Shown: piece after piece, positions 1-9,726 of the stretch
Numbering within the stretch: position 1 is the stretch's first letter
Layout of the letters: each line of letters begins with the position of its first letter
Assembly: GCF_009870125.1 (NCBI RefSeq)
Contig: NC_046683.1
Coordinates: 28,672,129 to 28,736,128, forward strand
DNA from: Drosophila pseudoobscura
Taxonomy: Eukaryota; Arthropoda; Insecta; Diptera; Drosophilidae
Length of the DNA: 64,000 nt
Direction of reading: 5' to 3'
Program-made: the position numbers and the translations under genes
Notes under the pieces: generated by a model
What the model was told of the DNA's origin: nothing
The model's database searches: none
What the model saw: only the letters and a program-made list of their open reading frames with translations

Positions 1-56
1 GTTAAATAAACTAATAGCCTTCAAAGCTGTAAATAGGGGTAAGCCTTTAAGCCTTA
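1..56 (+). tRNA. trnW: tRNA-Trp (TCA), 5' end cut by window edge
   Basis: The anticodon TCA is at 21-23 in a CTTCAAA-type loop, and the 3' acceptor half AAGCCTT ends at 55. About ten 5' bases lie outside the window. It overlaps tRNA-Cys on the other strand, as is usual in Drosophila mtDNA. Confidence 0.85.
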
Positions 57-111
57 GTAAATTTTTACTCCTTCAAAATTGCAGTTTGATATCATTATTG
101 ACTATAAGACT
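50..111 (-). tRNA. trnC: tRNA-Cys (GCA)
   Basis: On the minus strand AGTCTTA pairs with TAAGGCT to form the acceptor stem, with one G-T pair. The anticodon GCA lies in the central loop. It looks intact. Confidence 0.85.
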
Positions 112-115
112 GTTT

Positions 116-178
116 GATTAAGAAGAATAACTCTTATAAATAAATTTACAATATATCGCCTAAATTTCAGCAACTTAA

Positions 179-180
<2 letters not shown>
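116..180 (-). tRNA. trnY: tRNA-Tyr (GTA)
   Basis: The acceptor arms GATTAAG and CTTAATC pair perfectly on the minus strand, and the anticodon is GTA. It overlaps the TCG start of COX1 by two bases, the normal Drosophila arrangement. Confidence 0.9.
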
Positions 181-1714
<1,534 letters not shown>

Positions 1715-1716
1715 TT

Positions 1717-1782
1717 TATAATATGGCAGATTAGTGCAATGGATTTAAGCTCCATATATAAAGTATTTTACTTTTATTAGAA
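1717..1782 (+). tRNA. trnL2: tRNA-Leu2 (TAA) with acceptor mismatch
   Basis: The body GGCAGATTAGTGCAATGGAT and the TTTAAGC anticodon region fit tRNA-Leu(UUR). The acceptor is TATAATA against TATTAGA, which leaves an A-G mismatch at the second pair where the family has C-G. That fits loss of constraint. Confidence 0.85.
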
Positions 1783-1787
1783 AATTA

Positions 1788-2468
1788 ATGTCTACATGAG
1801 CTAACTTAAGTTTACAAGATAGAGCCTCTCCATTAATGGAACAATTAATTTTTTTCATGACCACGCGTTATTAATTTTAGTAATAATTACAGTATTAGTT
1901 GGATACTTAATATTTATATTATTTTTTAATAGTTATGTAAATCGATTTCTTTTACATGGACAATTAATTGAAATAATTTGAACAATTTTACCGGCAATTA
2001 TTCTTTTATTTATTGCTATACCTTCTCTTTGATTATTATATTTACTAGATGAAATCAATGAGCCTTCAATTACACTAAAAAGAATTGGTCATCAATGATA
2101 CTGATGTTATGAATATTCAGATTTTAATAATGTAGATTCTTATATAATCCCAACAAATGAATTATCAAATGATGGATTTCGACTACTAGATGTTGATAAT
2201 CGAATTGTTTTACCTATAAATTCTCAAGTTCGAATTTTAGTGACAGCAGCTGATGTTATCCACTCATGAACAATCCCAGCTTTAGGAGTTAAGGTAGACG
2301 GAACACCTGGACGATTAAATCAAACTAATTTTTTTATTAACCGACCTGGTTTATTTTATGGGCAATGTTCAGAAATTTGTGGAGCTAATCATAGTTTTAT
2401 ACCTATTGTAATTGAAAGTGTTCCAGTAAAATATTTTATTAAATGAATTTCTAATAGAGTAAATTCTT
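1788..2468 (+). pseudogene. COX2: Cytochrome c oxidase subunit II, frameshifted NUMT copy
   Basis: COX2 carries the CuA centre of complex IV. ATG is at 1788. The T run at 1849-1855 is one base short of what the frame needs, so codons after about residue 23 shift by one. Downstream the normal protein is recoverable in the shifted frame, including the CuA loop with [13 protein letters not shown], and the sequence ends at tRNA-Lys without a full stop codon. Within the normal frame a cysteine codon (TGT) stands in the aromatic region before CuA (Trp-Tyr-Trp-Cys-Tyr), where Ser or Thr is usual. A homopolymer sequencing error could mimic the frameshift on its own, but neighbouring genes carry unambiguous lesions. 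Confidence 0.85.
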
Positions 2469-2539
2469 CATTAGATGACTGAAAGCAAGTACTGGTCTCT
2501 TAAACCATTTTATAGTAAATTAGCAATTACTTCTAATGA
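2469..2539 (+). tRNA. trnK: tRNA-Lys (CTT)
   Basis: CATTAGA pairs with TCTAATG at 2532-2538, and the anticodon is CTT as in Drosophila mtDNA. The T-arm stem AGTAA/TTACT is intact. A spacer of about 37 bp (2540-2576) of pure A+T follows, with no recognisable feature. Confidence 0.85.
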
Positions 2540-2576
2540 GATAATATTATCAATAATAAATTTTCTTTTAAATTAT

Positions 2577-2622
2577 AAAAAATTAGTTAAATTCATAACA
2601 TATTAAATTTTTAATATTTTTT
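2577..2622 (+). pseudogene. trnD: tRNA-Asp remnant, anticodon arm deleted
   Basis: The 5' acceptor and D arm (AAAAAATTAGTTAAATT) and the 3' acceptor side (AATATTTTTT) are present, but only 46 bases remain of the expected 65-68. The anticodon stem-loop with GTC is missing, so this cannot act as a tRNA. Confidence 0.8.
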
Positions 2623-2623
2623 G

Positions 2624-2785
2624 ATTCCACAAATAGCACCGATTAGATGATTACTTTTATTTATTGTATTTTCTATTACATTTATTTTATTTTGTTCAAT
2701 TAATTATTATTCATTTATACCTTCCTCACCTAAATCTAACGAATTAAAAAATATTAATTTAAATTCAATAAATTGAAAATGATAA
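2624..2785 (+). CDS. ATP8: ATP synthase subunit 8, NUMT copy with open frame
   Basis: ATP8 is a small membrane subunit of the ATP synthase Fo sector. The frame begins ATT-CCA-CAA (MPQM, the family signature) and ends at TAA 2783, giving 53 residues as usual. It has one membrane helix and a C-terminal Asn/Lys-rich tail ending in Trp-Lys-Trp. Its last seven bases overlap the ATP6 start. Confidence 0.85.
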
Positions 2786-3455
2786 CAAATTTATTTTCTG
2801 TATTCGACCCATCAGCAATTTTTAACTTACCATTAAATTGATAAAGAACATTTTTAGGACTTTTAATAATTCCATCAATTTATTGATTAATACCATCTCG
2901 ATTTAATATTTTTTGAAATTCAATTTTACAAACTTTACACAAAGAATTTAAAACATTATTAGGACCTTCAGGTCATAATGGTTCAACATTTATTTTTATT
3001 TCATTATTTTCTCTAATTTTATTTAATAATTTTATATAGGATTATTCCCATATATTTTTACAAGAACAAGCCACTTAACTCTAACTCTTTCTTTAGCTTT
3101 ACCTTTATGATTATGTTTTATACTTTATGGTTGAATTAATCATACACAACATATATTTGCCCACTTAGTACCACAAGGAACACCAGCTGTTTTAATACCA
3201 TTTATAGTATGCATTGAAACTATTAGAAATGTAATTCGACCTGGAACTTTAGCTGTTCGATTAACAGCTAATATAATTGCAGGACACTTATTATTAACTT
3301 TATTAGGAAATACTGGTCCTTCTATATCATATTTCTTAGTAACATTTCTATTAATTGCTCAAATTGCTTTATTAGTTCTTGAATCAGCTGTTGCTATAAT
3401 TCAATCTTATGTATTTGCTATATTAAGTACTTTATACTCTAGAGAAGTAAATTAA
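2779..3455 (+). pseudogene. ATP6: ATP synthase subunit 6, nonsense plus 2-bp insertion
   Basis: ATP6 is the Fo a-subunit that forms the proton channel. ATG at 2779 overlaps ATP8. Codon 22 is TAA (2842-2844), where the context (Asn-Trp-Leu-Ser) calls for TTA, a single T-to-A change. Near 3033 an extra TA in TTTATATAGG shifts the frame by two. The total of 677 bp against the usual 675 confirms a 2-bp gain. The downstream sequence and the TAA at 3453 are otherwise recognisable. Two independent lesions make this a clear pseudogene. Confidence 0.92.
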
Positions 3456-3461
3456 TTTATA

Positions 3462-4232
3462 ATGTCTACACATTCAAATCACCCATTTCATTTAGTTGAT
3501 TATAGTCCATGACCTTTAACAGGAGCAATTGGTGCTATAACTACTGTTTCAGGAATAGTAAAATGATTTCATCAATATGATATTTCTTTATTTTTTTTAG
3601 GAAATGTAATTACTATTTTAACCGTTTATCAATGATGACGAGATGTATCACGAGAAGGAACATATCAAGGATTACATACTTATGCTGTAACTATTGGATT
3701 ACGATGAGGAATAATTTTATTTAGATTTGTAAGATTTTTTTGAGCCTTTTTCCATAGAAGTCTATCTCCAGCTATCGAAATTGGAGCCTCATGACCTCCT
3801 ATAGGAATTATTTCTTTTAATCCATTTCAAATTCCTTTATTTAATACAGCAATTTTATTGGCATCAGGAATTACAGTAACTTGAGCTCATCATAGTTTAA
3901 TAGAAAGAAACCATTCACAAACAACTCAAGGATTATTCTTTACTGTATTATTAGGTATTTATTTTACTATTTTACAAGCATATGAATACATTGAAGCCAC
4001 TTTCACAATTGCAGATTCAGTTTATGGGTCTACATTTTATATAGCAACAGGATTCCATGGAGTTCACGTTTTAATTGGAACAACTTTTTTACTTGTATGT
4101 TTATTGCGTCATTTAAATAATCATTTTTCAAAAAATCACCATTTTGGATTTGAAGCAGCAGCTTGATATTGACATTTTGTTGATGTAGTTTGATTATTTT
4201 TATATATCACAATTTACTGATGAGGAGGTTAA
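3462..4232 (+). pseudogene. COX3: Cytochrome c oxidase subunit III with 18-bp in-frame deletion
   Basis: COX3 is the third core subunit of complex IV. The frame is open from ATG 3462 to TAA 4230-4232, but it encodes 256 residues instead of about 262. The six missing codons fall near 3721-3727, where Met-Ile-Leu-Phe runs straight into Ser-Phe-Val-Ser-Phe-Phe-Trp. This removes the conserved helix segment that holds the buried glutamate of the Ser-Glu-Val motif. Elsewhere the protein is normal, including the EAAAWYWHFVDVVWLFLY C-terminal block. Confidence 0.85.
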
Positions 4233-4244
4233 TTACATATTAAT

Positions 4245-4308
4245 ATCTATATAATATAAAAGTATATTTGACTTCCAATCATAAAGTCTGTTAATAACAG
4301 TATAGATA
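4245..4308 (+). tRNA. trnG: tRNA-Gly (TCC)
   Basis: ATCTATA pairs with TATAGAT, and the anticodon TCC is at 4274-4276. It looks intact and directly abuts ND3. Confidence 0.85.
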
Positions 4309-4662
4309 ATTTTTTCAATTATTCTAATTGCTTCATTAATTTTAACAATTGTTACTATTGTAATATTTTTAGCCTCAATTTTATCAAAAAAAACTTTAAT
4401 TGACCGAGAAAAAAGATCACCGTTTGAATGTGGATTTGATTCTAAATCATCTTCACGGTTACCTTTTTCTCTTCGATTTTTTTTAATTACTATTATTTTG
4501 TTAATTTTTGATGTAGAAATTGCTTTAATTTTACCTATAATTATTATTTTAAAATTTTCTAATATTTTCGTCTGAACTTTTACTTCAATTATTTTTATTT
4601 TAATTTTATTAATTGGACTTTATCATGAATGAAACCAAGGCATATTAAACTGATCAAATTAA
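4309..4662 (+). CDS. ND3: NADH dehydrogenase subunit 3, NUMT copy with open frame
   Basis: ND3 is a membrane subunit of complex I. The frame runs from ATT 4309 to TAA 4660-4662, giving 117 residues, the expected length. The conserved loop PFECGFD and the [11 protein letters not shown] helix are present. The residue after GFD is Ser (TCT), where Pro is usual. It has no stop in the mitochondrial code. Confidence 0.88.
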
Positions 4663-4664
4663 TT

Positions 4665-4729
4665 AGGGTTGTAGTTAATTATAACATTTGATTTTCATTC
4701 AAAAAGTATTGAATATTCAATCTACCTTA
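4665..4729 (+). pseudogene. trnA: tRNA-Ala with altered anticodon (TTC instead of TGC)
   Basis: Position between ND3 and tRNA-Arg and the body AGGGTTGTAGTTAA identify tRNA-Ala. The anticodon stem TTTGA/TCAAA (4687-4691 and 4699-4703) encloses TTTTCAT, so the anticodon at 4694-4696 is TTC. The family loop is TTTGCAT (TGC), so one G-to-T change has turned it into a glutamate anticodon. Confidence 0.75.
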
Positions 4730-4792
4730 GAATATGAAGCGATTTATTGCTATTAGTTTCGACCTAATCTTAGGTAATTTTACCCTTATTCT
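4730..4792 (+). tRNA. trnR: tRNA-Arg (TCG)
   Basis: It begins GAATATG, has TTTCGAC in the anticodon loop, and ends at the acceptor half CTTATTC (4785-4791). It looks intact apart from one weak acceptor pair. Confidence 0.82.
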
Positions 4793-4857
4793 TTAATTGT
4801 AGCCAAAAAGAGGCATATCACTGTTAATGATACAATTGAGAATTAACTCCAATTAAG
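4793..4857 (+). tRNA. trnN: tRNA-Asn (GTT)
   Basis: TTAATTG pairs with CAATTAA (4850-4856), with anticodon GTT at 4823-4825. It looks intact. Confidence 0.85.
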
Positions 4858-4925
4858 GAAGTATGGTGATCAAGTAAAAGCTGCTAACTTTTTTCTTTTA
4901 ATGGTTAAATTCCATTTATACTTCT
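4858..4925 (+). tRNA. trnS1: tRNA-Ser1 (GCT)
   Basis: GAAGTAT pairs with ATACTTC. The anticodon is GCT, and the short D region is normal for tRNA-Ser(AGN). Confidence 0.82.
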
Positions 4926-4990
4926 GTTTATATAGTTTAATTAAAACATTACATATTCATTGTAAAAATAAATAATTTTTTTTATAAATT
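4926..4990 (+). tRNA. trnE: tRNA-Glu (TTC)
   Basis: The 5' arm GTTTATA and 3' arm TATAAAT pair with one G-T. The anticodon TTC lies in the loop TATTCAT, where A stands at position 33 instead of the usual U. The downstream two-thirds are repeated at 9590-9642. Confidence 0.78.
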
Positions 4991-5008
4991 ACCAAAATTA
5001 ATTCACTA

Positions 5009-5074
5009 TATTCAAAGATAAATTTATCTCCATAACATCTTCAGTGTCATACTCTAAATATAAGCTATTTGAAT
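5009..5074 (-). tRNA. trnF: tRNA-Phe (GAA), copy 1
   Basis: On the minus strand ATTCAAA pairs with TTTGAAT, and the anticodon is GAA (loop CTGAAGA). It looks intact. Confidence 0.85.
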
Positions 5075-7859
5075 AAATAAATAATAAAAAATTAAATAAA
5101 ATTAAAATTCAAAATACAAATAATTGAAGTAAAAGTTCAAATGAAAATATTAGAAAATTATTATTATGTATTAAAAATAAAATTTGAGAATAATTAACTA
5201 ATTTTTGATATAAATGTTGACCACCAAAATATTCTGATCACCCCTATATTGATCCATATTGATCCCAAAAATGTTGAAAAATTATAAAAAATAAAAGATT
5301 TATTTAAACTATATAACTTAGTTAAAGAAATTAAATAACCTAATAGCCCACCAAAAATACAAACAAATAATGTTAATAATTTTATTGATAAAGGTAAACA
5401 AATTATATATGGATAAGGAAAAATTAATCAATTTAATATTCTACCCCCAATAATTCTTATAATTAATAACCCTATTATACCTCGCAATATGATTCATCTT
5501 TCATCATTTAATATATTTAAACTACCACAATTTAAATCACCAGTTATTGAATAATAAACTAACCGAAAAGAATAACTAACAGTTAAACCTGTAGAAAAAA
5601 AGAATAAAAAAAATGAAAATAAATTAATATTACTAATTACAACAATTTCTAAAATTATATCTTTTGAATAAAATCCAGCTAAAAAAGGTATGCCACATAA
5701 AGCTAAATTAGAAATATTAAAACAAGCAGAAGTTAATGGTATGTGAATTCTTAAGCCCCCTATTAAACGAATATCTTGAGAATTATTTATATTATGAATA
5801 ATAGCACCTGCACATATAAATAAAAAAGCTTTAAATAATGCATGAGTTAATAAATAAATTATAGCTAACTTATAAAATCCTATAGAAAGAATTCTCATTA
5901 TCAATCCTATTTGTCTAAGAGTTGATAAAGCAATAATTTTTTTTAAATCAAATTCAAAACGAGGGGGAACGTTGTGAGTTGCTGCGGACACCGCAACTCT
6001 ACGGTTATACCCGATACTAAGTCAGTATGGCTCTCCTCCGGCAGACGCCGCTAATATTTAACGACACGACAAAGAGTGCGTGCGAGAGAGACAGAAAATC
6101 AGTTTGAGCGTGACGTCGGGCGCTGCGTAGCCACTGCAAATTGATTTGTTCCTTTTGGCTATAAAAATGATCTGATCTGATCCAGATTCAGCAATCTAAT
6201 AGATATGGTCATTATCTATGATTCTGCGTTTTTAGTTTTCTCGAATGTGCAATATTGTGGATGCAACAGATTTTCGTCCTTTGTGGGGGCGGATGGGGGT
6301 ATGGCGAAATTCTGAGATATACGTTTTATAGTGACACTTTAAAGGAGTGTGTGTACCAAATTTGGTTACTCTAGCCTTAATAGTCTCTGAGATTTGTGGT
6401 TGCCTCAGATTTTCGTCCTTTGCGTGGGCGGAAGGGGGTGTGGCGAAATTTGGACATGAAACGGTCAAGGTCCGATATCACAGGAGTGTGGATACCAAAT
6501 TTGGTTGCTCTGGCTCTTATAGGTTTTGAGATCCTTGAACTCATATTTTGCAATTGGCAAAACCGACCATGAATCCTGTGTGTTAGAGTGGGACAGAGCG
6601 AGAAAGAGTGAAATTGTTTTCGTGATTCTGGCTGTAATAATTATACGATCTGGTTCAGATTTTGCACTCTAGAAGATATAGTCATCTTCTACGATTCTGC
6701 GTTTTTAGTTTTCTCGTATCTTTAAAATTGTGCATGCCACAGATTTTCGCCCTTTGTGGGGGCGGAAGTGGGCGGGGCAAAGCTTTGAAATATTTTTGGA
6801 GCAGTGACATATCACAGAAGTCTGGATCCAAAACATCGTTGCTCTAGCTCTTATAGTCTTTGAGCATTAGGCGCTGAAGGGGACGGACAGACGGACAGAC
6901 GGACGGACGGACAGACAGACAGGGCTCAATCGACTCGGCTATTGATGCTGATCAAGAATATATATACTTTATAGGGTCGGAAACGATTCCTTCTGGACGT
7001 TACACACATCCATTTTCACCACAAATCTAATATACCCCAATACTCATTTTGAGTATCGGGTATAATTAGCCCCTAAACCAGCTATAAATATAGTTAAACC
7101 AGATAATAATAATAATAATTGACCTAATCAAGAAGTTCTTAATAAAATATTAAATCGAATTAAAAGATATACCCCAGCTGTAACCAAAGTAGAAGAATGA
7201 ACCAATGCAGAAACAGGAGTAGGAGCAGCTATAGCGGCTGGTAACCAAGATGAAAAAGAAATTTGAGCTCTTTTAGTTATAGCAGCTAACATAACTAAAA
7301 ATCCAATTATTAATATTTCATAAACATTTTTTATAACTTCTAAATAAAAAATATAATTTCAACCTCAATAATTTAATATTCAAGCAATAGCTAATAATAA
7401 AGCTACATCTCCCACACGATTTGATAATGCTGTCAATATACCGGCATTATAAGATTTTACATTTTGAAAATAAATAACTAAACAATAAGAAACTAATCAT
7501 AAACCATCCCAACCTAATACAATTCTAATTAAATTAGGACTAATAATTAATATCATTATTGATAAAACAAATATCAAAACTAATATAATAAATCGATTAA
7601 TATTTTCATCTCTACTTATATATTCTTTTCTATAAAAAATAACTAAAGAAGCAATTATTAAAACAAAAGATATAAATAATAACCTTATTCAATCAAATAA
7701 TAAAGTTATAACAATTCTTAAAGAATTTAACGAAACTAATTCAAATTCAATAAAATAAACTATATTATTTAATAAAAAATATAAACTTAATAAAAAACAA
7801 CTTAATCTAATAGAAATTAAATTTACAAATCTAATTCTACAAATTGATAAATATTTCAC
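5075..7859 (-). pseudogene. ND5: NADH dehydrogenase subunit 5, copy 1, split by DINE-1 and internally deleted
   Basis: ND5 is a proton-pumping antiporter-like subunit of complex I. Reading on the minus strand from GTG at 7859, the N-terminal part is open as far as the Gly-Leu-Gly-Ala of a core helix near 7066. A DINE-1 then occupies 5960-7065, and the frame resumes with FEFDLKKIIALSTL. The C-terminal half contains LLTHALFKA and FYSKDIILE. Near 5246-5254, 80 bp present in copy 2 are replaced by 9 bp, a net loss of 71 bp that shifts the frame. Besides the transposon, this copy therefore has its own extra lesion. Confidence 0.92.
5960..7065 (+). mobile_element. DINE-1 / INE-1 (Helentron-type, non-autonomous), copy 1
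   Basis: The 1106-bp element interrupts ND5 between AATTCAAAA and TTAGCCCC. It has the family hallmarks: TTATACCCGATAC at 6005-6017 and its exact inverse GTATCGGGTATAA at 7053-7065; a 5' hairpin of GAGTTGC and GCAACTC (about 5976-5999); a GGACGGACAGAC microsatellite near 6880-6925; and a 3' stem-loop ATACTCATTTTGAGTAT. Insertion between A and T without a target duplication fits a Helitron-like mechanism. Short open frames inside it (60-78 codons) are not genes. Confidence 0.92.
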
Positions 7860-7860
7860 G

Positions 7861-7896
7861 ATCTAAAATGAATTTATTTTATTAAACTATTTAAAT
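7861..7896 (-). pseudogene. trnH: tRNA-His remnant, anticodon arm deleted, copy 1
   Basis: The position between ND5 and ND4 and the 5' part ATTTAAATAGTTTAA identify tRNA-His. Only about 36 bases remain, and no GTG anticodon arm is present. The same truncation occurs at 12608-12643. Confidence 0.7.
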
Positions 7897-7897
7897 T

Positions 7898-9164
7898 TAT
7901 AATCATAATATGCATGAATCTCTTCTTAAAATTAATAAATTTAAAGGTAATCAATGTAAAATTATTAATAAATATTCACGAATTTTACCCCCTCTAAAAG
8001 AATATACACCAGAAAATAATTTTCCATGTTGACTAAAAGAATATAAATATAAAGTATAGGCCGCTCTAAAAAATGATAAAAATGATAATATAATTATAGT
8101 TAATCATGATCAAGAAACAATTCTATTTAATAAAGAAATTTCTCCTAATAAATTTAAGGTAGGAGGAGCTGCCATATTAGCTGAACTTAATAAAAATCAT
8201 CATAATGTTATAGCTGGTATAAAATTTAATAATCCCTTATTAATTAATAAACTTCGTCTGCCTAACCGTTCATAAGAAACATTTGCTAAACAAAACAGCC
8301 CAGAAGAACAAAGTCCATGAGCAATTATTAATGTATATGAACCGCATAAACCTCAATAAGTTATTGTTAAAAGACCAGCTAATACAGTTCCTATATGAGC
8401 AACTGAAGAATAAGCAATTAAAGCTTTTAAATCAGTTTGTCGTAAACAAATCAATCTTACTAAAACACCACCCACTAAACTAATTCTAATTCAAATAAAT
8501 CTGTATTTTAAATTTATTAATTGAAGAACCTGAAACAGGGGCTTCAACATGAGCTTTTGGCAATCATAGATGAACTAAAAATATAGGTATCTTTACTAAA
8601 AAAGCACACAACATACAAAAATATAATAAATCATAATTAAATATATAATTATTTATTAAATAAAAATTTATTGAATTTACTTCATTTATAATATAAAAAA
8701 TACCGATTAATATAGGTAAAGAAACTAATAAAGTATAAAATAATAAATAAACACCAGCTTGTAAACGTTCAGGTTGATAACCTCAACCTAAAATTAAAAA
8801 GAAAGTCGGAAAACTTCTTTCAAAAAATAAATAAAATATAAATAAATTCATTCTTCTAAATGTTAAAACTAATAATAACAATAATAAAATAACATTTAAT
8901 AAAAATAAATTTTTATAATTATTATATTTATTAACACTTTCTCTAGCTAATAATATTAAAGATTCACAAACTTAACAAAATTAATCCATAAGAAAGTATA
9001 TCACTTCCTAAAAAATAAGAAATTTCAGATCAATAATTTATAAAATTATTTATAACTAAAAAAATAAATCTAATAAAAAATAACAAAATTTGTACCATCC
9101 AGTACATATTATTAATAGAACAAATTGGAGATAAAAATACTAAAAAAAATACTAACTTTAACAT
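7898..9164 (-). pseudogene. ND4: NADH dehydrogenase subunit 4, internally deleted, copy 1
   Basis: ND4 is another antiporter-like subunit of complex I. On the minus strand it starts with ATG at 9164, overlapping the ND4L stop. The KAHVEAPVSGS segment is followed at about 8524 by a jump to the segment encoding Ile-Asn-Lys-Phe, in a shifted frame. Roughly 60 bp encoding the next conserved helix (Met-Ile-Leu-Ala-Gly) are gone. The rest is recognisable ([19 protein letters not shown] and SYERLG regions). The same lesion is in copy 2. Copy 1 also lacks three bases near 8813 relative to copy 2. Confidence 0.87.
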
Positions 9165-9454
9165 TATATAATTCTAAAAGATTGAAAATAATCATTCCCA
9201 TGAGTACGAATTATAGAAACTAAAATTGATAAACCAAGAGCACCTTCACATACACTAAAAGTTGAAAATATTATTCTAAAATAAATTTCATAATTTAATA
9301 AATTTAAGTAAATAAATAATATAAAAAATAATATTAAAACAATAAATTCTAAACTTAATAATATAGAAAGTAAATGTTTTCGATTAGAAACAAAACAAAA
9401 TAGACCAAAAATAAATAAAATTATAGGTAATCTTCAATATAAAATTATAATCAT
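9164..9454 (-). CDS. ND4L: NADH dehydrogenase subunit 4L, NUMT copy 1, open frame
   Basis: ND4L is a small membrane subunit of complex I. The minus-strand frame from ATG 9454 to TAA 9164 gives 96 residues, the normal length, with the SLEF motif and conserved [11 protein letters not shown]. It is identical in arrangement to copy 2. Confidence 0.87.
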
Positions 9455-9456
9455 TA

Positions 9457-9521
9457 GTTTTAATAGTTTAATAAAAACATTGGTCTTGTAAATCAAAAAT
9501 AAGATATATTCTTTTAAAACT
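9457..9521 (+). tRNA. trnT: tRNA-Thr (TGT), copy 1
   Basis: GTTTTAA pairs with TTAAAAC (9514-9520), and the anticodon is TGT. It looks intact. Confidence 0.83.
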
Positions 9522-9587
9522 TGAAGAGAAAAGAAATTTCTTTTTCAGTAATCCCCAAAATTAATATTTTAAATAAACTATAAACTA
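9522..9587 (-). tRNA. trnP: tRNA-Pro (TGG), copy 1, truncated at the duplication junction
   Basis: The minus strand carries TTTTGGGGA with anticodon TGG. The 5' acceptor side is cut by the junction at about 9587, where the sequence jumps into tRNA-Glu. It is probably non-functional. Confidence 0.65.
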
Positions 9588-9589
9588 AC

Positions 9590-9642
9590 TAATTAAAACA
9601 TTACATATTCATTGTAAAAATAAATAATTTTTTTTATAAATT
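9590..9642 (+). pseudogene. trnE: tRNA-Glu 3' fragment at the duplication junction
   Basis: It repeats 4938-4990. The 5' acceptor and most of the D arm are absent. Confidence 0.85.
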
Positions 9643-9660
9643 ACCAAAATTAATTCACTA

Positions 9661-9726
9661 TATTCAAAGATAAATTTATCTCCATAACATCTTCAGTGTC
9701 ATACTCTAAATATAAGCTATTTGAAT
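9661..9726 (-). tRNA. trnF: tRNA-Phe (GAA), copy 2
   Basis: This is the same sequence as copy 1 at an offset of 4652. Confidence 0.85.

Larger units (their letters stand above)
4938..9587. repeat. NUMT tandem duplication, unit 1 (tRNA-Glu to tRNA-Pro, with DINE-1)
   Basis: This block recurs in direct orientation at about 9590-14336. It starts inside tRNA-Glu (TAATTAAAAC) and ends at the tRNA-Pro/ND6 border (TAAACTA). Two bases (AC) with no counterpart separate the units. The shared DINE-1, ND4 deletion and tRNA-His deletion predate the duplication. Unit 1 alone has an 80-to-9-bp replacement in ND5 near 5246. Confidence 0.93.

Noticed and set aside
4951..4960. tRNA-Glu anticodon change
   Set aside because: The anticodon is still TTC. 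Only position 33 of the loop looks unusual, and I cannot exclude natural variation.
6232..6847. Open frames of 60-78 codons in the DINE-1 copies (also at 10955-11570 and 63427-63751)
   Set aside because: DINE-1 is non-autonomous. The frames are on both strands, short, and merely repeat with the element.
6880..6930. CRISPR-like short repeats (GGACGGACAGAC)
   Set aside because: This is the microsatellite core typical of DINE-1. It has no spacers and the context is eukaryotic.
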